Positions 9,641-17,209 of a stretch of DNA of 64,000 bases are shown here, piece after piece. How positions within the stretch are numbered: the stretch's first letter is position 1; each line of letters opens with the position of its first letter. The notes beneath the pieces are model-generated. The model did no database searches and was not told the DNA's origin. It saw nothing but the letters and a program-made list of their open reading frames with translations. The DNA comes from Myxococcales bacterium. GTDB taxonomy: Bacteria > Myxococcota_A > Polyangia > Polyangiales > JADJMO01. A program made the translations under genes and the position numbers. The stretch covers positions 620,001 through 684,000 of the forward strand of contig JADJMO010000001.1 of the NCBI GenBank assembly GCA_016709545.1. The letters run 5' to 3'.

Positions 9641-10786
9641 ATGAAGTTCGATTTCGTCCTGGTCGGTGGAGGGTTGCAGAGCGCCTTGATCGCGCTCGCG
9701 CTTCGCGCGCAGCGTCCTTCCCTGCGCCTCGCGATCGTGGAGAAGGCCGAAAAAATAGGGGGAAATCACCTCTGGTCGTTCCACGCCGACGACGTCCCCG
9801 AGGAGGCGCGTGCCTTCGTCGATCCGCTCGTGATCGCCCGCTGGGACGGCTTCGACGTGGCGTTCCCTGGTCTTCGTCGAACATTCGACAGCCCGTATGC
9901 ATCGATCGACTCTCGGCGCCTCCACGCGGTGGTCTCCGAGAGCCTCGCGGCCACCCCTGGCTCGGCGCTCCTCCTCGGGGCCGAGGTGGTCACGGTCGGC
10001 GAGCACGAGGTCACGCTCGCCGACGGGCGCACGCTCGAGGCGGCGTGTGTGGTCGACGCGCGCGGACCCGAGGGCCTCGTGCTCGAGGGCGCCACCGGTT
10101 ACCAGAAGTTCGTCGGACTCGAGCTCGCGCTCGCGAGGCCGCACCAGCTCACGCGCCCGATGCTGATGGACGCCACGGTCGCCCAGACCGACGGCCTGCG
10201 TTTCCTCTACGTGCTGCCGCTCGCCGCCGATCGGGTGCTGGTCGAGGACACGTTCTTCTCGTCGGACGCCGCGCTCGACGTGGCCGGCGTGCGCGCCGAC
10301 GTGGTCGGCTACGCGGTGCGGCTCGGGCTCGAGATCGCCCACGTGGAGCGGCAGGAGCAGGGGTGTTTGCCGCTGCCGCTCACGCTCTCCGTCCCGACGC
10401 CCACGCGCGGCCCGCTCGTCGCGGGCTATCGCGGCGGCTTCTTCCACCCGACCACCGGCTACTCGTTCCCCGTCGCGCTGCGGCTCGCGCTCCACGTGGC
10501 GCGCTCGGGCCCCGACGCCGTGTTCGGGCCCGCGCTCGGCCGCCTGCTCGACGAGCACAAGAGCCAGCTCCGGTTCGCGCTGCTCCTGAACCGGCTGCTG
10601 TTCGCCGTTACGCCGCCGCAGCACCGGCGCGACGTGATGGAGCGCTTCCACCGGCTCCCGCCGGCCACCATCCGCCGCTTCTACGCGCTCACCACCACGC
10701 GCACCGATCGCGCGCGGGTGTTCCTCGGTCGTCCTCCGCGCGGGGTCTCCCTCCGCGCGGCTCTCGCGGAGGTCCTGTCGGCATGA
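9641..10786 (+). CDS. crtY: Lycopene beta-cyclase
   Basis: 381 residues. The N-terminal nucleotide-binding motif FVLVGGGLQSALIAL and the following NHLWSFH segment are typical of bacterial CrtY, as are VVDARGP, the central GFFHPTTGYSFPVAL block and the RFYALTTTR stretch near the C-terminus. CrtY closes the beta-ionone rings of lycopene to give gamma- and beta-carotene. It is the first gene of the rightward carotenoid operon; the stop overlaps the next ATG (ATGA). ATG 9641 is chosen, with GGTGGAG just upstream; a GTG at 9632 would add three residues. Confidence 0.92.
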   Translation: MKFDFVLVGGGLQSALIALALRAQRPSLRLAIVEKAEKIGGNHLWSFHADDVPEEARAFVDPLVIARWDGFDVAFPGLRRTFDSPYASIDSRRLHAVVSESLAATPGSALLLGAEVVTVGEHEVTLADGRTLEAACVVDARGPEGLVLEGATGYQKFVGLELALARPHQLTRPMLMDATVAQTDGLRFLYVLPLAADRVLVEDTFFSSDAALDVAGVRADVVGYAVRLGLEIAHVERQEQGCLPLPLTLSVPTPTRGPLVAGYRGGFFHPTTGYSFPVALRLALHVARSGPDAVFGPALGRLLDEHKSQLRFALLLNRLLFAVTPPQHRRDVMERFHRLPPATIRRFYALTTTRTDRARVFLGRPPRGVSLRAALAEVLSA

Positions 10787-11823
10787 ACGCTCCCGCCCTT
10801 CGAGAACGCCTCCCCGTGCTGCGCGCGATGCTCGACGAGCAGCTGTCGTTCGGCGAGCTCTCCCGCCTGCTCGACGAGGAGGACGACGACGCGCTCGCGC
10901 TCGCGCGCCGGGTGCTCCATGGGCCGCTCGCCGACGTGCTCGCCCGCCCCGGCAAGGAGGTCCGCGCGCGGCTCGTGGCCTACGGGTACGCGATCGCGCG
11001 CCGCCCCGGGTCGCCGGAGCTGCCGCCCGAGCTGCCGCAGCTCGTCGAGATGCTCCACGCGGGCTCGCTGGTCGTCGACGACATCGAGGACGAGGCGACC
11101 GAGCGCCGCGGCGCCCCCGCGCTGCACGTGACCCACGGCGTGCCGGTCGCGCTCAACGCCGGAAACTGGCTGTATTTCTGGCCACTGGTCGCGCTCTCGC
11201 GGCTCCCCCTCGCGCCGCCCGTGCTCGCGGCGATGCACGCCGAGGTGTCGTCGACCATGCTCCGCTGTCACCACGGTCAGGCGCTCGACCTCGGCGTGCG
11301 CGTGCACGAGGTCTCCCCGCGCGAGCTCCCCGCCGCCGTGCTGCTCTCGACGCGCCTCAAGACGGGGAGCCTGCTCGAGCTCTCGCTCCGGCTCGGGGCC
11401 CTCGCCGCCGACGCCCCACCCGAGACGGTGAAGGCGCTCGGGCTGCTCGGGCGCGAGGCGGGGATCGCCCTGCAGACCCTCGACGATCTCGGGTCGGTGA
11501 CCTCGCCCGCGCGCCGGGCCAAGGCGCTCGAGGACCTCGGCGCCGCCCGCCTGACCTGGCCGTGGGCCTTCCTCGCCGAGTCGGCCGACGAGCTCACCGT
11601 GCGCTCGTTGCAGCGCGCGCTCGCCAGCCAGAAGAACCTCGATCACTTCCTCGACGCGTTCCGCGCGCACGTCGACCCGGCCTGGAAGCGGGCCCCGCGC
11701 GCCCGGCTCGACGCGGCCATCGCGCGCCTGCGCGAGCACCTCGCCGTCCACCAACCGGGGCCGAGCGCCAAGCTCGAGTCCCTCGTCCGTGATCTTCGCA
11801 CCCTGGAGCAGAGCTATGAGTGA
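10783..11823 (+). CDS. Polyprenyl (probably geranylgeranyl) diphosphate synthase
   Basis: 346 residues of the trans-isoprenyl diphosphate synthase family. The first aspartate-rich motif DDIED (99-103) is intact. The second site reads DDLGS in place of DDxxD, with serine at the last position. Its place between crtY and crtI makes it the likely supplier of geranylgeranyl diphosphate to phytoene synthase (crtE/idsA role). The altered second motif might change chain length or activity. The start overlaps the crtY stop and the end overlaps the crtI start, so translation is coupled. Confidence 0.88.
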   Translation: MNAPALRERLPVLRAMLDEQLSFGELSRLLDEEDDDALALARRVLHGPLADVLARPGKEVRARLVAYGYAIARRPGSPELPPELPQLVEMLHAGSLVVDDIEDEATERRGAPALHVTHGVPVALNAGNWLYFWPLVALSRLPLAPPVLAAMHAEVSSTMLRCHHGQALDLGVRVHEVSPRELPAAVLLSTRLKTGSLLELSLRLGALAADAPPETVKALGLLGREAGIALQTLDDLGSVTSPARRAKALEDLGAARLTWPWAFLAESADELTVRSLQRALASQKNLDHFLDAFRAHVDPAWKRAPRARLDAAIARLREHLAVHQPGPSAKLESLVRDLRTLEQSYE

Positions 11824-13354
11824 GCGCCGTCCGCGTGTCGCCGTCGTCGGGAGTGGTTTCGGGGGCCTCGCCGCGGCGATCCGCCTCCAGTCCGCGGGCG
11901 CGCAGGTCACCGTGTTCGAGGCGCGCGACAAGCCCGGCGGTCGCGCCTACGTCTACGAGGACAAGGGCCACGTGTTCGACGCCGGCCCCACGGTGATCAC
12001 CGCGCCGCAGAGCCTCGAGGAGCTGTTCACGCTCTCGGGACGCTCGATGCGCGACTACGTCGAGATGCTCCCGGTCACGCCGTTCTACCGGCTGATCTGG
12101 TCGGACGGCGACCAGATGGACTACGTCGGCAGCTCCGAGGCGATGGAGGCCGAGATCGCGCGCCGCGACCCGTCCGACGTCGAGGGCTACCGCCGCTTCG
12201 TCGCGTACTCCAAGGAGGTGTTCGAGACGGGCTACGACGAGCTCGCGCACGTGCCGTTCCTCCGCTTCACCGACATGGTGCGGTGCGCGCCCGATCTGAT
12301 CCGGCTGCGCGCCGACCGCTCGGTCTACAAGACCGTCGCGCGCTTCGTGAAGAACGAGCACGTGCGCGAGGCGCTGTCGTTCCACTCTCTGCTCGTGGGC
12401 GGCAACCCGTTCGAGACCAGCTCGATCTACACGCTGATCCACTACCTCGAGCGCAAGTGGGGGGTGTTCTTCCCCAAGGGCGGCACGGGCTCGCTCGTGC
12501 GCGCGCTCGTTCGGCTGCTCGAGGATCTCGGCGGCGAGGTCCGGCTCTCCTCGCCGGTGACCGCGATCGACGTCGAGACCGTGGGGGGCCGTACGCACCA
12601 CCAGGTGACGACCGCGCGTGGGCGCGAGGCGTTCGACGCCACCGTCTCCAACGCCGACCTGCACCACACCTACGCGAAGCTGTTCGCGAGCCACCCGGCG
12701 GCCGCGCGCACGCGCAAGAAGCTCGAGCGCTCCGAGTGGTCGATGGGGCTCTTCGTCCTCTATTTCGGCGCCGACCAGAACTACGACATCGCGCACCACA
12801 CCGTGCTGTTCGGGCCGCGGTACAAGGGCCTGCTCGACGACATCTTCCACGGCGCGAAGCTGCCCGACGACTTCTCGCTCTACCTGCACGCGCCCACGGT
12901 CACCGACCCCTCGCTCGCGCCGCCGGGGCACGGCACCTACTACGTGCTCTCGCCGGTCCCCCACCTCGGCAACGCGAAGATCGACTGGGCGAAGGTCGGC
13001 CCCGTCTACGCCGACCGCATCCTCGCCTCGCTCGAGCGGCACATGCCCGACCTGCGCCAGCACCTGACGACGAAGCGCTGGATGACCCCCGACGACTTCC
13101 AGAGCGAGCTCGGCGCCTACCACGGGTCGGCCTTCTCGCTCGCGCCGCGCCTCACCCAGAGCGCGTGGTTCCGCCCGCACAACCGCGACCCGCACATCCC
13201 GGGCCTCTACATCGTCGGCGCAGGCACCCACCCGGGCGCGGGCGTGCCGGGCGTCGTCGGCTCCGCCAAGGCCACGGCCTCGGTGGTGATCGCCGACCTC
13301 GGGCTCGGGGCCTCGCCCGCGGCGACCGCGTCGCTCCGCGAGGTCCCCGCGTGA
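11816..13354 (+). CDS. crtI: Phytoene desaturase
   Basis: 512 residues. It shows the CrtI dinucleotide-binding start VAVVGSGFGGLAAAIRL followed by FEARDKPGGRAYVYEDKG, FDAGPTVITAP, the FFPKGGTGSLVRAL segment and the closing GLYIVGAGTHPGAGVPG motif near the C-terminus. CrtI removes hydrogens from phytoene to give lycopene at the membrane surface. ATG 11816 overlaps the end of the upstream gene by 8 bp and is preceded by GGAG. Only one desaturase is present here; myxobacteria often use two, so another could lie elsewhere. Confidence 0.95.
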   Translation: MSERRPRVAVVGSGFGGLAAAIRLQSAGAQVTVFEARDKPGGRAYVYEDKGHVFDAGPTVITAPQSLEELFTLSGRSMRDYVEMLPVTPFYRLIWSDGDQMDYVGSSEAMEAEIARRDPSDVEGYRRFVAYSKEVFETGYDELAHVPFLRFTDMVRCAPDLIRLRADRSVYKTVARFVKNEHVREALSFHSLLVGGNPFETSSIYTLIHYLERKWGVFFPKGGTGSLVRALVRLLEDLGGEVRLSSPVTAIDVETVGGRTHHQVTTARGREAFDATVSNADLHHTYAKLFASHPAAARTRKKLERSEWSMGLFVLYFGADQNYDIAHHTVLFGPRYKGLLDDIFHGAKLPDDFSLYLHAPTVTDPSLAPPGHGTYYVLSPVPHLGNAKIDWAKVGPVYADRILASLERHMPDLRQHLTTKRWMTPDDFQSELGAYHGSAFSLAPRLTQSAWFRPHNRDPHIPGLYIVGAGTHPGAGVPGVVGSAKATASVVIADLGLGASPAATASLREVPA

Positions 13355-14292
13355 CCCTCGCCGTCCCGCTCTCGCCGGGCGCCGTCGCGCTGGCGAAGGA
13401 GACGCTGGCGACGAAGTCCAAGAGCTTCGCGCTGGCCTCGCACCTGCTGCCCCCGGCGCATCGCGACGAGATGGCGGTCCTCTACGCGTGGTGCCGCCAC
13501 GTGGACGACGCCATCGATCTCGCCCCTCGCGCCGAGCGCCCGGCGGCCCTCGCGCGCCTGCGGGCCGAGCTCGACGACGTCTACGCGGGCGCTCCCGGGA
13601 GCCCCATCCTCTCGGCGTTCGCCGACCTCGTGCGCGCGCGGCGGATCCCCCGCGCGTACCCCGAGGAGCTGCTCGCGGGCATGGAGATGGACGTGCTCCG
13701 CGCGCGGTACCTCACCCTCGCGGATCTCGAGCTCTACTGCTTCCGCGTCGCGGGGGTCGTCGGGCTCATGGCCTGTCACGTGCTCGGGGTGAGCGAGCCG
13801 GGCGCCCTGCGCAACGCCGCCCACCTCGGCATCGCGATGCAGCTCACCAACGTGTGCCGCGACGTCGAGGAGGATCTCGCCGACGGCCGCGTCTACCTGC
13901 CGAGCGAGATGCTCGGTGTGTCGCTCGATCGCGCGCCGGCCGAGGGTTCGCCCGCGCGGACGGCCGTCCAGCGCACGGTGGCCACGCTGCTCACGCTCGC
14001 CGATCGCTACTACCGCTCCGCCGACCGCGGGCTGCCGGCCCTCGGGCTCCGGCCGGCCCTCGGCATCCGGGTCGCGCGCCACGTCTACGCCGCGATCGGC
14101 GCGATCCTGCGTCGCCGGGCGTTCGATCCGTTCCGCGGCCGCGCCTTCGTGCCGCTCCTGCACAAGCTCGCGCTCGTGCTCCTCGCCGTCGTCCTCACCC
14201 TGGCCGAGCTCCCCGCTCGGTTGCTCCGTCGCCGCGCGATCGTCACCCCCGATCGTGTCCTCGGGTTCCCCCATGACGTCCTTCCAGTCTGA
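13351..14292 (+). CDS. crtB: Phytoene synthase
   Basis: 313 residues from a GTG that overlaps the crtI stop (GTGA). Both metal-binding aspartate motifs of squalene/phytoene synthases are present: RHVDDAID near residue 50 and NVCRDVEED near residue 170. It also has KSFALAS and the Y-LP (VYLPSEM) segment. It condenses two geranylgeranyl diphosphates to phytoene. The last ~45 residues form a hydrophobic helix and basic end (LVLLAVVLTLAELPARLLRRR), an extra membrane anchor compared with many CrtB proteins. The gene's 3' end overlaps the next gene by 20 bp. Confidence 0.94.
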   Translation: MTLAVPLSPGAVALAKETLATKSKSFALASHLLPPAHRDEMAVLYAWCRHVDDAIDLAPRAERPAALARLRAELDDVYAGAPGSPILSAFADLVRARRIPRAYPEELLAGMEMDVLRARYLTLADLELYCFRVAGVVGLMACHVLGVSEPGALRNAAHLGIAMQLTNVCRDVEEDLADGRVYLPSEMLGVSLDRAPAEGSPARTAVQRTVATLLTLADRYYRSADRGLPALGLRPALGIRVARHVYAAIGAILRRRAFDPFRGRAFVPLLHKLALVLLAVVLTLAELPARLLRRRAIVTPDRVLGFPHDVLPV

Positions 14293-14932
14293 GATCACCG
14301 CTCCGCACCCCCCGGTCTCCGCCCGCACGCCGGTGGTCGCGCCGATCCCGGAGTCCACCCGGGGCGCGCTCGTCACCTACTTCTCGTTGGTCCGCACCTT
14401 CGGTCGCGACGACTGGCTGGTCTACGTCGCCTGGGTCGGCCTGATGGTCGGGCTGTTCGGCGCGACCCTCGGGTTCCTCCTGCTCGGTCGGCACGCGCAC
14501 GTGCAGTTCCCCGCCGAGGCGTGGATGGTGCCGATCGGTGCCGCGATCTTCGCCGGCGCCATCGCGGTCGACACCATCGGTCACCGCACGGTCTACAAGG
14601 AGGTCATCGCGCGGGCCGAGGGGCTCGTGCACCACGTGACGATCTTCTGCGGCGTCGGCAGCTGCGTGTTCCTGTGCGCGGCCTACCAGAACCGGGGCGC
14701 CTTCTGGATCCCGGCGATGGTGCTGACGATCATGTCGTTCGTCTACAGCCTCGTCGACGAGGTGTTCCACTGGCACCGCTACTGGAGCGAGCGGTCCGAT
14801 CGCGTGGAGATGTGGAGCCACACCTTCATCTTCGTCGGTCACCTGACCATGATGTTCGGCTGGTGGAAGTGGTTCTTCCTCGGCTACCCCGGCGTCCGCG
14901 AGACGCTCGCGGCGCTGCCCGGTGGGCAGTGA
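14273..14932 (+). CDS. Histidine-rich multi-pass membrane protein of the carotenoid operon, unknown function
   Basis: 219 residues that I do not recognise. A Pro/Ser-rich head (~1-35) is followed by about five membrane helices (~48-70, 84-100, 117-137, 143-161, 181-203). Polar residues suited to metal binding sit at the helix ends: D100 and H104, H120-H121, D162-E163 with H166 and H168, then H183 and H190. Histidine/carboxylate sets in membrane proteins often hold di-iron, as in carotenoid hydroxylases and ketolases, but the spacing does not match the classical HxxxH/HxxHH pattern. Tight overlap with crtB and with the regulator argues for a role in carotenoid tailoring or membrane placement (inference). 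Confidence 0.75.
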   Translation: MTSFQSEITAPHPPVSARTPVVAPIPESTRGALVTYFSLVRTFGRDDWLVYVAWVGLMVGLFGATLGFLLLGRHAHVQFPAEAWMVPIGAAIFAGAIAVDTIGHRTVYKEVIARAEGLVHHVTIFCGVGSCVFLCAAYQNRGAFWIPAMVLTIMSFVYSLVDEVFHWHRYWSERSDRVEMWSHTFIFVGHLTMMFGWWKWFFLGYPGVRETLAALPGGQ

Positions 14933-15864
14933 GCTCGAGCGACCGGAAGGGGGAGGCCCAGAAGGCCGATCCCGCCCCCGGTCTCCTGCGGATCCACGCG
15001 GTCGCACGCGCCACGGGGATCTCCCCCCACGCCCTGCGCATCTGGGAGCGCCGCTACGGGAACATGGCCTCGCAGCGGTCGGCCGCCGGCTACCGGCTCT
15101 ACACGAGCGACGACCTCGACCGCATCCGGCTCATCAAGGACCTCCTCGACCAGGGCCACTCGATCGGTGACATCGCGGTGCTCACGGCGGCCGAGCTCTC
15201 CGGGATCCGGCGGCACGCCGCGCCCGCGTCCCGAGTCGCGAGTCCCGAGGTCCCGCTGCTCGACTCGGCGCGCGACCGCTTCCTCGCGGCGGTCGACCGG
15301 CTCGACCCCGGCGAGGCCGAGCGGGCCCTCTCGGCCGCCGGTCTCGCGGTCGATCCCTTCACCCTCGTCACCCAGGTGATCGCGCCGCTGCTCGTGGAGA
15401 TCGGCGAGGCCTGGCGCGCCGGGCGACTCACGATCGCCCACGAACACGCGGCGAGCGCCGCCGTGCGCGGACACCTCGCGGAGCTCCTCCGCAACGCGCG
15501 CGCCGACCGCGCTGCCCGGCTGTTCGTGTGCACGACACCCGACGGGGAGCAGCACGAGCTCGGCGTGATGATGGCCGCCGTCGTGCTCGCCACCGCGGGC
15601 GCGCGCGCCGTGTACCTCGGGCCTTCGCTGCCCGCGGCCGACATCGCCTACGCCGTGAAGCAGTCGCGCGCCCACGCGGTGGTGCTCTCGGCGCTGGCGC
15701 TCGAGCCGCTCGACGCAAGACGCGAGCTCGCGCGCATTCGGCGCGCCGTCCCTGCGCCCGTGGGCATCTTCGCCGGGGGGGCCAGCGTGCTCGAGCCGGT
15801 GCCTCCCGGCGTCACCCACTTGACCGGATACGACGCCTTGGTGTCGGCGGCCGCGCTTTCCTGA
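14929..15864 (+). CDS. MerR-family regulator with B12-binding domain (CarA/CarH/LitR type)
   Basis: 311 residues from a GTG overlapping the previous stop. The MerR DNA-binding domain (~20-90) holds ISPHALRIWERRYG and GYRLYTSDDLDR. A helical cap domain (~110-190) carries the Wx9EH motif (W162, E172, H173). The Rossmann-like cobalamin domain has the ExHxxG motif with H209. Proteins of this type repress carotenoid genes in the dark; light breaks adenosylcobalamin and releases DNA. The residue after W162 is Arg, whereas Thermus CarH has the histidine there that becomes the upper cobalt ligand after light. So light sensing may differ, or the protein may work as a B12-independent CarA. It probably binds the repeats before crtY. 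Confidence 0.88.
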   Translation: MSSSDRKGEAQKADPAPGLLRIHAVARATGISPHALRIWERRYGNMASQRSAAGYRLYTSDDLDRIRLIKDLLDQGHSIGDIAVLTAAELSGIRRHAAPASRVASPEVPLLDSARDRFLAAVDRLDPGEAERALSAAGLAVDPFTLVTQVIAPLLVEIGEAWRAGRLTIAHEHAASAAVRGHLAELLRNARADRAARLFVCTTPDGEQHELGVMMAAVVLATAGARAVYLGPSLPAADIAYAVKQSRAHAVVLSALALEPLDARRELARIRRAVPAPVGIFAGGASVLEPVPPGVTHLTGYDALVSAAALS

Positions 15865-16214
15865 GCGTCGCTCCGACGAGACACGCACAGAGACCCACGC
15901 GGGTTTTCGTGGCGTTTCTGGGTGAGAGGCCGTGGCACGGATCCTGAACCGGAAAGATTCTCGCGAGATGCTTGACGGCGGGATGATTGGAGGGTGGCCT
16001 ATGGTTAGATATCAGCCATGGGACTGTCACCGTCGCGCCGTACCCATCGTCGTCGCGTCACGCCAAGCGGGATCTTCCCGAGAAGGAGCTGAGCGCAGTT
16101 CGTCACTGTCGTCATAGGAGGCCCCTGGGACGTAGCGAGTGAGGCCCTGGGGCACTGGATTACGGGCGAGTGAGCGCGGCCATGGCGCAGCTCGCCTGGT
16201 ACCGGAGGGTTCCG
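15865..16214. other. 350-bp gap between the carotenoid operon and hpf
   Basis: No convincing gene. It should hold the promoter of the phosphotransferase operon and the end of the carotenoid transcript. The only promoter-like element noticed is the weak sigma-54-like site at 15933-15948. It is less GC-rich around 15950-16020. Confidence 0.5.
15933..15948 (+). promoter_or_regulatory. Weak sigma-54-like site upstream of hpf
   Basis: TGGCACGGATCCTGAA has a perfect -24 half (TGGCACG) and correct spacing, but the -12 dinucleotide is GA where GC is expected. hpf and ptsN belong to the sigma-54-linked nitrogen phosphotransferase set, so it is noted, with low confidence. Confidence 0.25.
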
Positions 16215-16571
16215 ATGAACATCGCCATCACGTTTCGCCACCTCGAGTCGTCCGATGCGATCAAGGAATACGCACAAGAGAAGATCGGGCGTCTGCAGAA
16301 GTTCCTGCGCAAGCCGATGAAGGCAACCGTGACCTTGTCGATCGAGAAGGGCGAGCAGATGGCCGAGGTGATCGTGACCGCGGGGAGCGAGCACTACACC
16401 GCCAAGGAAACCAGCGACAACATGTACGCCTCGCTGGACCGCGTGTGCGACAAGCTGGAGCACCAGGTCAACAACGCCAAGGGCAAGAAGCTCGCGGCCA
16501 CCAGCAAGGGCATGAAGGCCCACGATTTCGCCGCCGAGCAAGAGCGGCTGGCGGCGGGCAACGAAGAGTAG
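16215..16571 (+). CDS. hpf: Ribosome hibernation promoting factor, short form
   Basis: 118 residues of the HPF/RaiA (sigma-54 modulation protein) family: MNIAITFRHLESSDAIKEYAQEK at the start, then KATVTLSIEKG and the YASLDRVCDKLEHQV helix. These proteins bind the 30S decoding region and shut down ribosomes in stationary phase. The length matches short HPF/RaiA; the dimerisation domain of long HPF is absent. GGAGGG (16204-16209) 5 nt before ATG 16215 fixes the start. In proteobacteria this gene commonly sits next to rpoN and before ptsN, as here except for the intervening pigment region. Confidence 0.93.
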   Translation: MNIAITFRHLESSDAIKEYAQEKIGRLQKFLRKPMKATVTLSIEKGEQMAEVIVTAGSEHYTAKETSDNMYASLDRVCDKLEHQVNNAKGKKLAATSKGMKAHDFAAEQERLAAGNEE

Positions 16572-16592
16572 CGATCGCGAGGCCGACCGGGA

Positions 16593-16610
16593 CGCGCCCT
16601 GAGGGGCGCG
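16593..16610 (+). terminator. GC stem-loop between hpf and ptsN
   Basis: CGCGCCC (16593-16599) pairs perfectly with GGGCGCG (16604-16610) around a 4-nt loop. A smaller CAAC/GTTG hairpin follows at once. There is no U-tract, so it is either a weak terminator or an RNA-stability element that would let hpf be expressed above ptsN. Confidence 0.35.
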
Positions 16611-16689
16611 CAACCCGGTTGCAGGCCCGACCAGAGCCGAGCGAAGTAGCTGGACGCCGCGGGGCAATCGCGCGAAAACGGGGCTCTCG

Positions 16690-17209
16690 ATGCGGCTCGT
16701 CGACATCCTCACCGCCGACCGGGTGGCCCTGCACGCAGCGACCGAATCGCTGGGCGGCAAGGCCGCGGTCCTCGAGACGATGGCGCAGCTCCTCGCGCGT
16801 GGGGTCAGCGGTGTGGCGAGCATCGCCCTCGACGGGGGCTCCGTCTGCGAGCAACGTCGCCGCCGTCCGCGCGGTGCTCGAGGAGCGCGAGGGCCTGCAG
16901 TCGACCGGCATCGGCGACGGGGTGGCCATCCCGCACGGCTTCCTCGGCGACCTCGCGGTCCAGATCGCGGCCTTGCTGGTGGTGCCTGCGGGGGTCCCGT
17001 TCGACGCGATCGACGACAAGCCGGCGCGGATCATCCTCGGGGTCGTCGGCCCCAAGAAGGGGATGAACGCGCAGGTCGAGCACCTGCGCATCCTCGCCCG
17101 CGTCAGCAAGGTGCTCCGCGAGCAGTCTCTCCGCGATCTGATCGTCGCGGCACCCAACGCTGCGGAGGTGTTCCGGCTCGTCGCCGACGCAGACGCCAGG
17201 GTGCCCTGA
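16690..17209 (+). CDS. ptsN: PTS regulatory protein EIIA-Ntr (one frameshift)
   Basis: Starts MRLVDILTADRVAL. The phosphorylation site is GIGDGVAIPHG, the histidine being residue 82 of the corrected protein. The frame breaks in the five-G run 16834-16838: removing one G changes LDGGSVCEQ to LDGAPSASNVAAVRAVLEERE, the normal family sequence, and gives a 172-residue protein. EIIA-Ntr receives phosphate from HPr-type proteins and regulates by protein contact rather than sugar transport. The stop overlaps the hprK start (TGATG). Confidence 0.9.

Noticed and set aside
15960..16020. TTGACG (15972) with TATGGT (16000) as a housekeeping promoter of hpf
   Set aside because: The spacer would be 22 nt, too long for a normal promoter.
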